From: JBCCGI01 sp039029355
GTDB taxonomy: Bacteria > Planctomycetota > UBA1135 > GCA-002686595
Direction of reading: 5' to 3'
Assembly: GCA_039029355.1 (NCBI GenBank)
Contig: JBCCGI010000023.1
Coordinates: forward strand, 38,951-102,950
DNA length: 64,000 nt
Program-made: the position numbers and the translations under genes
The notes under the pieces: model-generated
The model's input: only the letters and a program-made list of their open reading frames with translations
Database searches by the model: none
Told to the model about the DNA's origin: nothing
Shown: positions 8,837 to 16,956 of the stretch, in pieces
Layout: each line of letters opens with the position of its first letter
How positions within the stretch are numbered: the first letter of the stretch is position 1

Positions 8837-9596
8837 TCCGCTCGACGGCCGCGAGCGCGTCGCGGAACAGCCGCTGGGCGCGGGCGCACTTGGTGCGCAG
8901 GTCGTCGGCGTCGCGCACGAAGGCCAGCTCCGCCAGCTCGGCCGCCACGTCGGCCGGCAGGTCGACGCGGGCGTAGCGCAGGCCGAAGTCGTGGCGCTCG
9001 GGGCAGTACAGGATGCGCAGCATGCGGTGCGCAGGCCCCAGCGTGTGGTCGAGGTAGAACCCCATCGCGCCCAGCGGGTTGTCCCGCAGCAGCTCCTTCT
9101 CGACGAAGGGCTGAATCATCTCGAACTTGTGCCCCAGCTCGGCGAGGCCGGCCTCGAGCTCGGCCCGCAGCGCCCCGCGGTCGACGCGGCCGCTGCGCAC
9201 GAGCCCCGCCTTGTCGAAGACGACCTGGGGCTCGCCGTGGCGCTCGACCTCGTCGTGGATCGGCGCCGACCCGCCGCGCCGCATGGCCACGAAGTCGACC
9301 AGCACGTAGGGGCCGGCGTCGCGCAGCCGGTAGAAGCACTGCGAGTGTCCGTGCCAGGTGGGCTCGGACAGGCGCCAGCGCCGCTCGATGGGCGAGAGCG
9401 CGGCGAGCGTGTCGTCGACGCGCGCGAAGAGCTCCTCGACGTGCTCGTCGTCGACGATGGTGTGCAGGTCGACGTCGGAGTACGCATCCGCGCGCCCGAA
9501 GGCGGCGCTGCCGCCCTCCCAGAGCGCGTGCACGAAGTCCAGCGGGCGCAGCGCACCCTCGAGCGCGTTCAGGATCTCCCCGCGGCCGAGGCTCAC
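8820..9596 (-). CDS. Nucleotidyltransferase-fold protein
   Basis: 258 aa from a GTG start (SLGRGEILNALEGALRP follows). The motif LWEGGSAAFGRADAYSDVDL is the GS...DxD signature of the pol-beta-type minimal nucleotidyltransferase, and PYVLVDFVAMRRGG gives the third acidic position. The second half is helical and includes DHTLGPAHRMLRILYCPERH, like the substrate-binding helices of aminoglycoside-type or uncharacterised nucleotidyltransferases. The start GTG overlaps the stop of the upstream OleA-like gene (GTGA). The nucleotidyl acceptor is unknown; in this operon it could modify a lipid, peptide or protein product. Confidence 0.78.
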   Translation of the reverse strand: MSLGRGEILNALEGALRPLDFVHALWEGGSAAFGRADAYSDVDLHTIVDDEHVEELFARVDDTLAALSPIERRWRLSEPTWHGHSQCFYRLRDAGPYVLVDFVAMRRGGSAPIHDEVERHGEPQVVFDKAGLVRSGRVDRGALRAELEAGLAELGHKFEMIQPFVEKELLRDNPLGAMGFYLDHTLGPAHRMLRILYCPERHDFGLRYARVDLPADVAAELAELAFVRDADDLRTKCARAQRLFRDALAAVERNGVAL

Positions 9597-10630
9597 CAGC
9601 GCACCCCGAGCATCATGCAGTGCAGCCCGCTGCCGATGCCGAGGAGCGCCACCTCGTGGCCCGGCGCGACGTGTCCGGCCTCGACCGCCATCGACAGCGA
9701 GAGCGGCAGCGAGACCGAGCCGACGTTGCCCAGCGTCTCGACGGTGGGGAAGTCGCGCTCGGGGTCGAGCTCGAGCGTCTCGAGCAGCAACCGCCGGTGC
9801 GCGACGCCGACCTGGTGGGTGACGACGCGCTGGATGTCGTCGCGCGACCAGGAGAGCTCGGCGAGGAAGGCCTCGAAGGTGCGCGCGGCGAGCGCGTTGC
9901 CCGCGTGCAGCAGCGCCTCGGAGTCGGTCGACATCAGCGGACCCGCCATCCCGTCGGCGTCGCCCTGGCACAGCTCCAGGTGCGAGCTGTCGGCGCGCAC
10001 CGCGCCGCCCAGCAGGCGCCGGTCCTCGCGCCCGTCGGCGCGCGTCAGCAGCATCGCCGCCGCGCCCGCGCCGATCGTCAGCGAGGCGAAGGCGGCCTTG
10101 AACGTCTCGCGGTCGAGCGCTTCGTTCGCGAGCGCGTCGGCGATCGTCTGGTCGACGAGCGCGCGCCCGTTCTCGCCGGCGACGACCAGCCCGGCCTCGA
10201 TCTCGCCGCGCTCGATCATCCCGCCGACGACCGCCATGCCGTTGGCGACGCCCAGGCAGGCGTTCGAGAGGTCGAAGACCAGGCACTCCGAGGGGAGCGA
10301 CAGCGCGCGGTGGACGACCGACGCGGTCGCGGGCTCGAGGAAGTCGCGGCACACCGCGGCGTGCACCAGGCAGCCGACCCGCCCGCGGTCGAAGTCCGGC
10401 GAGGCGGCCCCGAGCGCCGCCTCGCCGGCCCGCGCCGCCGCGTCCGACGGCCGCGTCCCGGGTGGAAAAAAGCGCCGCTCGCGGATGCCGGTCATCAGCT
10501 CCAGGCGGCCCACGCGCAGCCTCAGGCGCTCGTAGACCGGCGCCAGGCGCTCCTCCAGAGCCTCCGACGGCACGACGTCCTCCGGCAGGACGTGGGCCAG
10601 GGCCTCGATGCGCACTCCTTCAAACCTCAT
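9593..10630 (-). CDS. Thiolase-fold 3-oxoacyl-ACP synthase III / OleA-like protein
   Basis: 345 aa starting MRFEGVRIEALAHVLPEDVV. Motifs in order: ELMTGIRERRFFPPG; the glutamate in CRDFLEPATASVVH (E99); the nucleophile loop FDLSNACLGVANGM (C125); VTHQVGVAHRRL with the catalytic His; and TLGNVGSVSLPLSLSMA with the Asn. The Cys-His-Asn triad is complete. The SNACLG context and the DFLEPAT glutamate fit OleA, which condenses two acyl-CoAs head to head, more than FabH. No oleB, oleC or oleD is present in the window. It is the first gene of the overlapping minus-strand operon and is divergent from dinB. Confidence 0.82.
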   Translation of the reverse strand: MRFEGVRIEALAHVLPEDVVPSEALEERLAPVYERLRLRVGRLELMTGIRERRFFPPGTRPSDAAARAGEAALGAASPDFDRGRVGCLVHAAVCRDFLEPATASVVHRALSLPSECLVFDLSNACLGVANGMAVVGGMIERGEIEAGLVVAGENGRALVDQTIADALANEALDRETFKAAFASLTIGAGAAAMLLTRADGREDRRLLGGAVRADSSHLELCQGDADGMAGPLMSTDSEALLHAGNALAARTFEAFLAELSWSRDDIQRVVTHQVGVAHRRLLLETLELDPERDFPTVETLGNVGSVSLPLSLSMAVEAGHVAPGHEVALLGIGSGLHCMMLGVRW

Positions 10631-10759
10631 GGCAGCCCGACAGGGTAGCGGGCCGCCCCCGCGGTCGCGAGCGGGCCCTCGGGGTGCCATCCCCGCGCGC
10701 CCGGCGAGGATCGGTTGACGGAAACGCCTCCCGCGGGGCACCCTGGGAGTCCCCATCCC

Positions 10760-12013
10760 ATGCAAGCTCCGTCCATTCTGCACGTGGACATGGACGCGTT
10801 CTACGCGTCGATCGAGATCCGCGACGATCCGTCGCTCGCCGGGCTGCCGGTCTGCGTCGGCGGTCGTGCCGACCAGCGCGGCGTCATTGCGGCGGCCAGC
10901 TACGAGGCGCGCAAGTACGGCGTGCGCTCGGCAATGCCGACCAGCCGCGCGCTCGACCTGTGCCCCGAGCTGGTGCTGCTTCCGGCGAACTTCGACCTCT
11001 ACACCGGCGAGAGCCGGAAGATCATGGAGATCTTCCAGCGCTATACGCCGCTGGTCGAGCCGCTCTCGCTGGACGAGGCCTTCCTCGACGTCGCCGGCTG
11101 CGAGCGCCTGCACGGCGACGCGGTCGCGATCGGCAAGGCGATCCGACGCGACATCCTGAAGGAGCTGCGGCTCGTGGCCTCGATCGGGGTAGCGCCCTCG
11201 AAGTTCCTGGCCAAGCTCGCCTCCGACCTCGACAAGCCCGACGGCTTCCGCGTGATCCAGCCGGACGAGGTGCGCACGGTGCTCGACCCGCTCCCGGTGT
11301 CGAAGATCTTCGGCGTCGGGCCGCGCACCGCGAAGCGCCTCGAGAGCCTCGGCGTGCTGACCGTCGGCGACCTCGCCTCGCGCGAACGCGGCGAGGTCCT
11401 CCGCGAGTTCGGCGCGAGCGGCGCGTGGATCTACGACCTCGCCCACGGCCTGGACGCGCGCCGCGTGACGCCCGGCCGCCAGGAGAAGTCGCACGGCATG
11501 GAGCGCACCTTCGCCGACGACATCGCCGACCGCGAGGAGCTGCGGCTGATGCTGCACGAGTTCTGCGAAGAGGTCGCCTACGACCTGCGCAACCGCGGCC
11601 TGCGCGGCCGCACGGTGACGCTCAAGGCGCGCTTCTGGAACTTCAAGACCGTGACGCGTTCCAAGACGATGGACTACCCGACCAACCTCGGGACGCGCAT
11701 CTACGCGGTCGCGCGCGAGCTGCTAGAGCGCGTCCCCGCCGGCCCGCTGCGCCTCTTGGGCGTCACGCTCTCGTCGCTCGACGACGTGCGTGACCCGGTC
11801 CAGCGCACCCTCTTCGACGAGGGCGACACGGCCGCCGACGTCCCGCCCGCCGACGCCAAGCGCGCGAAGACCCAGGCCGCGATGGACGACCTCCGCAAGC
11901 GCTTCGGCCGCGGCACGGTACTCCCCGCGAGCCTGGTGAACCGCCGCCGCCTGCACGGCGCGGACGGCAGCGACGGCGAGACCGGGCCGGCACTGCGGCA
12001 GTCGGGGGCCTAG
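10760..12013 (+). CDS. dinB: DNA polymerase IV (Y-family translesion polymerase)
   Basis: 417 aa. The ATG giving MQAPSILHVDMDAFYASIE is chosen over an upstream TTG at 10715. The palm motif HVDMDAFYASIE holds the first metal-binding Asp; EPLSLDEAFLDVAG holds the second Asp-Glu pair. SIGVAPSKFLAKLASDLDKP and IFGVGPRTAKRLESLGV (helix-hairpin-helix) are typical of Pol IV, followed by a little-finger domain (EKSHGMERTFADD). Pol IV extends primers across damaged DNA without proofreading. The C-terminal tail contains DPVQRTLFDEGD, which could be a beta-clamp-binding motif (QRTLF). An intrinsic-terminator-like hairpin directly follows the stop. Confidence 0.95.
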   Translation: MQAPSILHVDMDAFYASIEIRDDPSLAGLPVCVGGRADQRGVIAAASYEARKYGVRSAMPTSRALDLCPELVLLPANFDLYTGESRKIMEIFQRYTPLVEPLSLDEAFLDVAGCERLHGDAVAIGKAIRRDILKELRLVASIGVAPSKFLAKLASDLDKPDGFRVIQPDEVRTVLDPLPVSKIFGVGPRTAKRLESLGVLTVGDLASRERGEVLREFGASGAWIYDLAHGLDARRVTPGRQEKSHGMERTFADDIADREELRLMLHEFCEEVAYDLRNRGLRGRTVTLKARFWNFKTVTRSKTMDYPTNLGTRIYAVARELLERVPAGPLRLLGVTLSSLDDVRDPVQRTLFDEGDTAADVPPADAKRAKTQAAMDDLRKRFGRGTVLPASLVNRRRLHGADGSDGETGPALRQSGA

Positions 12014-12039
12014 CCGCGGGCCGGCGCTTCGGCCCGCGG
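12014..12039 (+). terminator. Hairpin directly after dinB
   Basis: A perfect 10-base stem, CCGCGGGCCG and CGGCCCGCGG, with a 6-base loop (GCGCTT), starts at the base after the dinB stop codon. There is no U-run behind it, as is common in high-GC genomes. A role in ending dinB transcription is therefore likely but not certain. Confidence 0.55.
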
Positions 12040-12058
12040 CGGTGGGTCCCAAGGGACG

Positions 12059-12082
12059 AGCCGGAACTGTTGGCTTCCGGCT
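12059..12082. terminator. Hairpin between convergent dinB and FG-GAP genes
   Basis: A perfect 8-base stem, AGCCGGAA and TTCCGGCT, with an 8-base loop. It sits six bases beyond the stop of the minus-strand FG-GAP gene and could serve transcripts arriving from either side. No T-run is present on either strand. Confidence 0.4.
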
Positions 12083-12087
12083 AGTTA

Positions 12088-13833
12088 CTAGGGGCCGACC
12101 AGCAGCAGCAGCGCGTTTAGAAGTATGAGGTGATGCCCCGCGATGAGCCGATAGCCCTGAACCGCGACCTCTCGGCCAAGGAAGCTAGGGTCGCAAGGCA
12201 CGGGGAGATCGTACGTCCCGGCCACCTGGGGGATAGGCAGCGGCGGTGGGTTGATCCCGATCAGCAGGTCGCCCGAGGTTCCTAGCGAGAATGCCGAGGT
12301 TGCACCCGTGAAGCTGAGCACCACCCCCTCGATGGAGGACGGAACGGAGGGGGAAATGACACCACGCCAGGTGGAGCCGATTTGCGGCAGACTCACCGAG
12401 GACAGTTCAACCGGGTTGACGCCGGAGCCTGCCAGGACCGTCGACCCCGGACTCAGGCACTCGTTGCGGTTCAAGAAGACGACCCAGGCCGCACCCAAGC
12501 GACAGGCGCCGGCGTGGGCGCTTCCGGTGCAGTTCAACCCGCCGTCGAATCGAGCACCGATGAGCACGTCCCTCACGCCGTCCTCGTTGAGGTCGCCGAG
12601 CGGGCAGATCGAAGAGCCAAAGAAGTCAAAGTCGTCCAACGGGAGCGGGGCCCCGCCGGCCGTGGCGCTGATCTTCTCCCAACAGGTGACGGATCCGTCG
12701 GGAGCGACTTTCATCCGGTAGCCGGCGCCGAAGTCGGATCCACCGTCGTCGTCGTGCGTGGCACCGACCAGCAGATTGTAGTTTGGGTCGTCGTCGACCC
12801 ACCAAAGCGCGGACCCGAAGTGGTCTGCTTGATCGATCGAACACTTCAGACTGCCGGCGTACCCAGGGCCACCGATCGTTGCCTGGCTCTTGACGTTCTG
12901 CTGTTGGTCGAGAAAGAGGACTCGCAGCTCCGGAGTCGTTCCAGGGTGCGACGTGCAGATGACGTCGATGAACTCGTCGTCGTCGACGTGTCCGATGGTA
13001 CAGGAGTAACCCAGTTGAAGGCCCGGGGTCGGCAGACTCGCCCCTTCGATCGTCTTGAACGTCTTGACCGCGGGGGCATCCCCGGCAAGCTCCATGAAGA
13101 TGAACGTGACGCGGCCCTCGAAGGCGGTCAGGCCCCCGGGACCTGGGTCCTTCGTGACCGAAGTCGCCGCTATGTCTCTCACGCCGTTTCCGTCAAGATC
13201 GCCGAGCGCCGCGAGTGCGAATCCGATGGGCATGCAGTCCTCCGGCTGTGAGAACTGACTTCCGCTGATCAGGGTTTGTCGTCCGGACTCGATTGCCCCC
13301 GTGATGGCATTGATCGCGAGTTCGACGACGGTTAGCGCGCCGTCGCAGTTATCGGTAGTCCGTACCACCAGGTCCGGAACTCCGTCGCCGTCAATGTCAC
13401 CGATTGCGGCGCAGGCCTTTCCGAAGAAGTACTGGCCGCTGCTGATTGACGGGTCGTGAGTGATGTAGCTCGTCTCATGAACGGTCCCGTCGGGGTTCAG
13501 GCTCAGGATGGCGACGAAGGCGTCCTCCGGGGCTCCCACTGCGACCTCGGGTCGGCCATCGCCATTGAGGTCCCCGAGGTAGGCACTCGATGCGCCGAAC
13601 TCGGCGTTGCCCGCGGGATAGGTGTAGGGAAAGCCGCCCGCGCCCTCGCCGATTTTCTGATAGCCGGCAACCAGCGGCTGCTGAGCCTGTGCGGGGAGTG
13701 AGAACACAAACAGGAGCGCGATCTTCGACGCCAATGGCTGGGAGAGTAGATGCTGCGTTTCGGTAAGGAAGAGCCAGCAGCGCCTTTGTGGCGTTCGGCG
13801 GGGATTGGGTCCAAAGAGGGATTGATGGTGCAT
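12088..13833 (-). CDS. Secreted FG-GAP (integrin-alpha-type) beta-propeller protein
   Basis: 581 aa. The start at MHHQSLFGPNP gives a positively charged leader and then a hydrophobic stretch, SKIALLFVFSLPAQAQ, ending in an AQA cleavage site. Calcium-binding FG-GAP/VCBS repeats are plain: LGDLNGDGRPEVAVGAPED, IGDIDGDGVPDLVV, LGDLDGNGVRDIAA, IGHVDDDEFIDVIC and LGDLNEDGVRDVLIGA. These blades form a seven-bladed propeller typical of surface adhesion proteins. The final ~130 residues (from about NECLSPGSTVLAGSG) are a separate C-terminal module shared with three other secreted proteins here. Codon use is less GC-biased than the neighbours, like the adjoining 14.1-15.5 kb pair. Confidence 0.82.
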   Translation of the reverse strand: MHHQSLFGPNPRRTPQRRCWLFLTETQHLLSQPLASKIALLFVFSLPAQAQQPLVAGYQKIGEGAGGFPYTYPAGNAEFGASSAYLGDLNGDGRPEVAVGAPEDAFVAILSLNPDGTVHETSYITHDPSISSGQYFFGKACAAIGDIDGDGVPDLVVRTTDNCDGALTVVELAINAITGAIESGRQTLISGSQFSQPEDCMPIGFALAALGDLDGNGVRDIAATSVTKDPGPGGLTAFEGRVTFIFMELAGDAPAVKTFKTIEGASLPTPGLQLGYSCTIGHVDDDEFIDVICTSHPGTTPELRVLFLDQQQNVKSQATIGGPGYAGSLKCSIDQADHFGSALWWVDDDPNYNLLVGATHDDDGGSDFGAGYRMKVAPDGSVTCWEKISATAGGAPLPLDDFDFFGSSICPLGDLNEDGVRDVLIGARFDGGLNCTGSAHAGACRLGAAWVVFLNRNECLSPGSTVLAGSGVNPVELSSVSLPQIGSTWRGVISPSVPSSIEGVVLSFTGATSAFSLGTSGDLLIGINPPPLPIPQVAGTYDLPVPCDPSFLGREVAVQGYRLIAGHHLILLNALLLLVGP

Positions 13834-14109
13834 GTTGCTTGTAGCAGTGGGCCAGCATTCAAGGCGATGCTGGACGCCGCGTCTGTCTTGGACGCTGATC
13901 CGAAGGCTCTTCTGAATGCGCCACGCTCGCCAGCACAGCGTGTGTGCCGAAATCGGGAGGCCGAACAGAACCCCTCTTTGAGCCCACAACCGCGCTTGCG
14001 TGGCTAGGCTAGAACGTGTGTCGGGGGACTCTCCCCGGACGGAGCGCGTTCCCGCAGAGAGCGTGCCCTGGATCTTTGTGTGCATCGTTCGGTGCAGAGG
14101 GAGCAAGCA

Positions 14110-14559
14110 ATGCTTGATCGTCTTGGCTCATCCAACTCGCCGTTGAAGTCCGTTTCCGCTTTAGGAGTAGCCCTGCTGCTGGTGGGCTCTTCGGTACCAG
14201 AGCCGGACAACGAAGTTCCCCACTTCGGAGTCCTCGGATCGCCCGAGTACACCTTGAAGCACGATCGTCTTGAAGTACGGCTGCCTCGGACGGATTACGA
14301 CGCGGCGTACTGCGTCGTTGCGCAGCTGGACGGCGGAGGTCCGGTCGTAGTGTTGAACTTGGGGAGCTGGCCCTCCCTGGCTGAGCGCACCGTGCACCTG
14401 TCTCTTGGCGGCTTGGCACATGCCCTTGAGGGAGTGCGGGTCAGCGTCGTCGAGGTTTCCGTGGCCGGAGCGATCCAGTCTGACTCTGCCCCGTTGCCCG
14501 AACCCGAGGAGTGCGGCGGCGACCAAACCGAGCCGCCGACGCTGCCGATAGTGAGATGA
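14110..14559 (+). CDS. Small membrane-anchored or exported protein, unknown
   Basis: 149 aa from the ATG giving MLDRLGSSNSPLKSVSA, then a hydrophobic segment (SALGVALLLVGSSVPEP), which is a signal peptide or single anchor. The exported part is beta-rich (LEVRLPRTDYDAAYCVVAQL, VVVLNLGSWPSL) with an acidic tail. An earlier in-frame ATG at 14080 is possible. The stop overlaps the start of the HTH gene as ATGA, so the two are co-translated. Wobble positions are much less GC-rich than in most of the window. No family is recognised. The gap 13834-14109 before it shows no gene. Confidence 0.6.
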   Translation: MLDRLGSSNSPLKSVSALGVALLLVGSSVPEPDNEVPHFGVLGSPEYTLKHDRLEVRLPRTDYDAAYCVVAQLDGGGPVVVLNLGSWPSLAERTVHLSLGGLAHALEGVRVSVVEVSVAGAIQSDSAPLPEPEECGGDQTEPPTLPIVR

Positions 14560-15458
14560 ACCTTCGAGAAGAGGACTCGTCCAGAGCGGACCTTGGGGAG
14601 CGCTACGAGTCTGTACTCCGCCACTTTGAACGGTGGCGTGAGCTTACAGGATTCAGCGAGGTGCAGATCGCGCGTGTGCTCCACGTTGAGCGCAGCGCCC
14701 TCAACCGCTTCGTCAATCGGCGACCTGGCTCGGCGCCGGCCCGCGGGCGTCGCTCCAAGGTCCGGCTCCTGGAGAGGCTAGAAGAGCTCTTGGCCTCGGC
14801 GTTCGCCGTCCGCCTTCTTCGCGAACCGTCCGAGACGAAAGACGAAGGCGAGTTGCAGTGGTTCTACTGGCATGCCCGGGAGGTCGGCGACCTGTACGTC
14901 CAGCATCCGGAGTACGCCTTCAAGATGATTCCGGGCTACGCCAGTCAAGCTCGCAGCGGGCCCAAGGAAGTGCGCTATGCCATGTCTGCGAACACACTGC
15001 TCGCGATCCTGCTTAAGGCGCGCGACTTGGCCTTCGGGCAGGTCGGTGCCGTGGACGCTCGCGTCCTACGACGGATGGCGGGACTGACTAGAGGGCTCGA
15101 AGATGCCGCGCTCGAGGTCTGTGATGAGACCGGGTACGGAACGTTGGAGCACCGCTCGATCGGCTACGCCGGGACGGCAGCGTGTTGGCTGGGGCTCGCG
15201 CTCGATGACGACGAGATGATCGAGGGCGGAATAGAGCGAGCCTTTCGGGCTAGCCGGTCGCGCGACTCTGCGGGAGAAGCGCACTGGGGCAATCTCCTCG
15301 AGGTCCTGAGCGCCCTCCAATCGCGTGGAGGCCGGAACGTCGGCGAGCTGATGGATCGTGTCGGTGATGCCGCTGCAGCGAGCCCGCGGGCTCACCTCGA
15401 CCGAGTGCGACAAGACCGTCGCTTCGTGCCGATGCTGCGGCGTTGGGGAGTGAGCTGA
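14556..15458 (+). CDS. HTH-domain protein with a long helical C-terminal region
   Basis: 300 aa starting MNLREEDSSRADLGERYESV. Residues ~20-60 (WRELTGFSEVQIARVLHVER then SALNRFVNRRPG) look like an XRE-type helix-turn-helix; a basic stretch (RGRRSKVR) follows. The remaining ~220 residues are mostly helical and contain aromatic clusters (LQWFYWHAREVGDLYVQHPE), possibly TPR-like sensing helices. It is translationally coupled to the exported protein upstream, so a regulator paired with a membrane partner is a reasonable inference. Base composition is again less GC-rich than the flanks, compatible with horizontal acquisition. Function unproven. Confidence 0.6.
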   Translation: MNLREEDSSRADLGERYESVLRHFERWRELTGFSEVQIARVLHVERSALNRFVNRRPGSAPARGRRSKVRLLERLEELLASAFAVRLLREPSETKDEGELQWFYWHAREVGDLYVQHPEYAFKMIPGYASQARSGPKEVRYAMSANTLLAILLKARDLAFGQVGAVDARVLRRMAGLTRGLEDAALEVCDETGYGTLEHRSIGYAGTAACWLGLALDDDEMIEGGIERAFRASRSRDSAGEAHWGNLLEVLSALQSRGGRNVGELMDRVGDAAAASPRAHLDRVRQDRRFVPMLRRWGVS

Positions 15459-15476
15459 TCCTTCGTTTCTTCGCCG

Positions 15477-16688
15477 CTACAACGCGTCGTCGAGGATCAC
15501 GATCGACGACCCCGAGCCCAGGATCAGGTCGAAGCTCTGCGTGAAGAAGATCCCCTGGTGGTACACGACCAGCGAGCCGAAGGTCGGGTCGAGCCCGCCG
15601 ACGTTGATCGGCAGCGTCAGCGTCCCGCCGGCCGGGATCGTGCCGATGGCGGTGAACACGAACGGCGCCGCGGTGAGGAAGGCGCCCGACCAGTCGGGGA
15701 CGAAGAAGCCGGTCGGCGCGCCGCCGTAGGCGGTGAAGCAGAACTCGCCTTCGAGGCCCTCGAAGGTCAGCACCGAGGTCGCGTTCTCGCGCGCGGGCGA
15801 GGTCGAGTCGAAGCGCCGCGCCTGCGGGCCGAGGCTGGTCAGGGTGCCGCCCGCGAGGTCGGTCGACGGGCCGGAGGCCGCGGTGGTGCACCCCGTGGCG
15901 CCGTTGCGTCCACCCGCGCCGCCGGCGTAGCCGCCGCCGAGGTCGCGCGCGGTCGAGCCGCCCGTGAGCACGAGGCCCGCGCCGCCCTCGCCCGGGCAGG
16001 GCTGAAACAGGCCGTCGGCGTCGCCGCCTGCGCCGCCGGTCGCGGTGCTGCCGGAGAACATCGCCGTGACGCCGTCGAGGCGCGCTCCGTCGCCGCCGGG
16101 CGCGCCCGGGTTGCCGGGGCCGCCGAGCAGCACGCAGTCGTAGAGGTTGAGGAGCGAGGCGCTCGCGACGAGGCCCTGCGCGCCGCTTGCGTCGATCGAC
16201 TCAGCGCCGAGCAGCGCGCAGTCCATCAGGTTGACCGTGGCCGAGCTCTCCACCAACAGGCCGTGGCCCTGGCTGCCGAAGAAGCCGAAGGCGGGGCCGC
16301 TGAGCACGCACTCCTCGAGCCAAACCACGCCGGCGCACCCGGTGACCGCCGACGGCGGCTGGCCGACGCCGGGCTCGACGGTCAAGCCGCGTGCGAAGAC
16401 CGTCTGCGCGGGCGCCGTGCTCTGCACGCGCAGCGGGCCCTGGAGCACGACGCTGGCGTCGGCCTCGGCGGTGATGCGCAGCGCCTTGCCGTCGATCGTC
16501 GCGCCGCCGTAGAAGCCCTCCTTCACGAGGACCGTGTCGCCGCTGGCCGCCGCGTTGACGGCCGCCTGCAGGTCGGTGAAGTCCGCGCCGGGGCCGCCGT
16601 CGTCATCGACGACATGGACCGGCGCCTGGGCGGCGGCGAGGGAGCCGAGAAGGACGAGCGAAAGGAGTGCGGTGGGGGGCGTGGGCAC
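15477..16688 (-). CDS. Secreted right-handed parallel beta-helix protein
   Basis: 403 aa from a GTG start that yields a signal peptide (MPTPPTALLSLVLLGSLAAA, then QAP). The opening HVVDDDGGPGADFTDLQAAV, then ASGDTVLVKEGFY, is the classic entry of pectate-lyase-like beta-helix proteins. Short repeating strands follow, rich in Gly, Cys and Ala (LEECVLSGPAFGFFG, LMDCALLGAES, LYDCVLLGGPG). The last ~95 residues (from LTFEGLEGEFCFTAYGG to GSGSSIVILDDAL) match the C-terminal module of other secreted proteins in this window. No catalytic residues are evident. Several alternative starts exist upstream in the same frame, but only this one gives a clean signal peptide. Confidence 0.75.
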   Translation of the reverse strand: MPTPPTALLSLVLLGSLAAAQAPVHVVDDDGGPGADFTDLQAAVNAAASGDTVLVKEGFYGGATIDGKALRITAEADASVVLQGPLRVQSTAPAQTVFARGLTVEPGVGQPPSAVTGCAGVVWLEECVLSGPAFGFFGSQGHGLLVESSATVNLMDCALLGAESIDASGAQGLVASASLLNLYDCVLLGGPGNPGAPGGDGARLDGVTAMFSGSTATGGAGGDADGLFQPCPGEGGAGLVLTGGSTARDLGGGYAGGAGGRNGATGCTTAASGPSTDLAGGTLTSLGPQARRFDSTSPARENATSVLTFEGLEGEFCFTAYGGAPTGFFVPDWSGAFLTAAPFVFTAIGTIPAGGTLTLPINVGGLDPTFGSLVVYHQGIFFTQSFDLILGSGSSIVILDDAL

Positions 16689-16849
16689 GGCGGGGGAATC
16701 TCGCAGGTGAGGAAGCGGGCGGGGGCGGCCATTGTCGCCTGGGGGCGCGGATCCGGCTAGGCGGCGCGCCCCGCGAGCGATGCGGACCGGAGATCCAAGG
16801 CTCGCGGCGGCGCGCACGGAGTGATTCCCTCGCCCCTCGCTCTTCGTCC

Positions 16850-16946
16850 CGCGATCTTCGCCCCGCGATCCCGCGATCCCGCGATCCTCCGGTCCTCCGG
16901 TCCTGCGATCGAGCGATCGAGCGATCCTGCGATCCTGCGATCCTGC
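16850..16946. repeat. Short tandem GCGATC-type repeats
   Basis: The words CGCGATCC, TCCTCCGG and GCGATCCT recur in blocks. There is a run of three CCGCGATC units, a CCTCCGGT doublet, two GAGCGATC units, and three GCGATCCT units before the cytochrome gene's stop. Unit length is about eight bases. It fills most of the 268-base gap between the beta-helix and cytochrome genes; I see no gene in it. Such arrays are prone to slippage. Confidence 0.6.
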
Positions 16947-16956
16947 CAGCGGCGGG

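Noticed and set aside
13834..14109. tRNA or other RNA gene in the gap
   Set aside because: No cloverleaf, T-loop or terminator could be traced by eye on either strand.
16850..16946. CRISPR array
   Set aside because: Units are about eight bases and there are no unique spacers.
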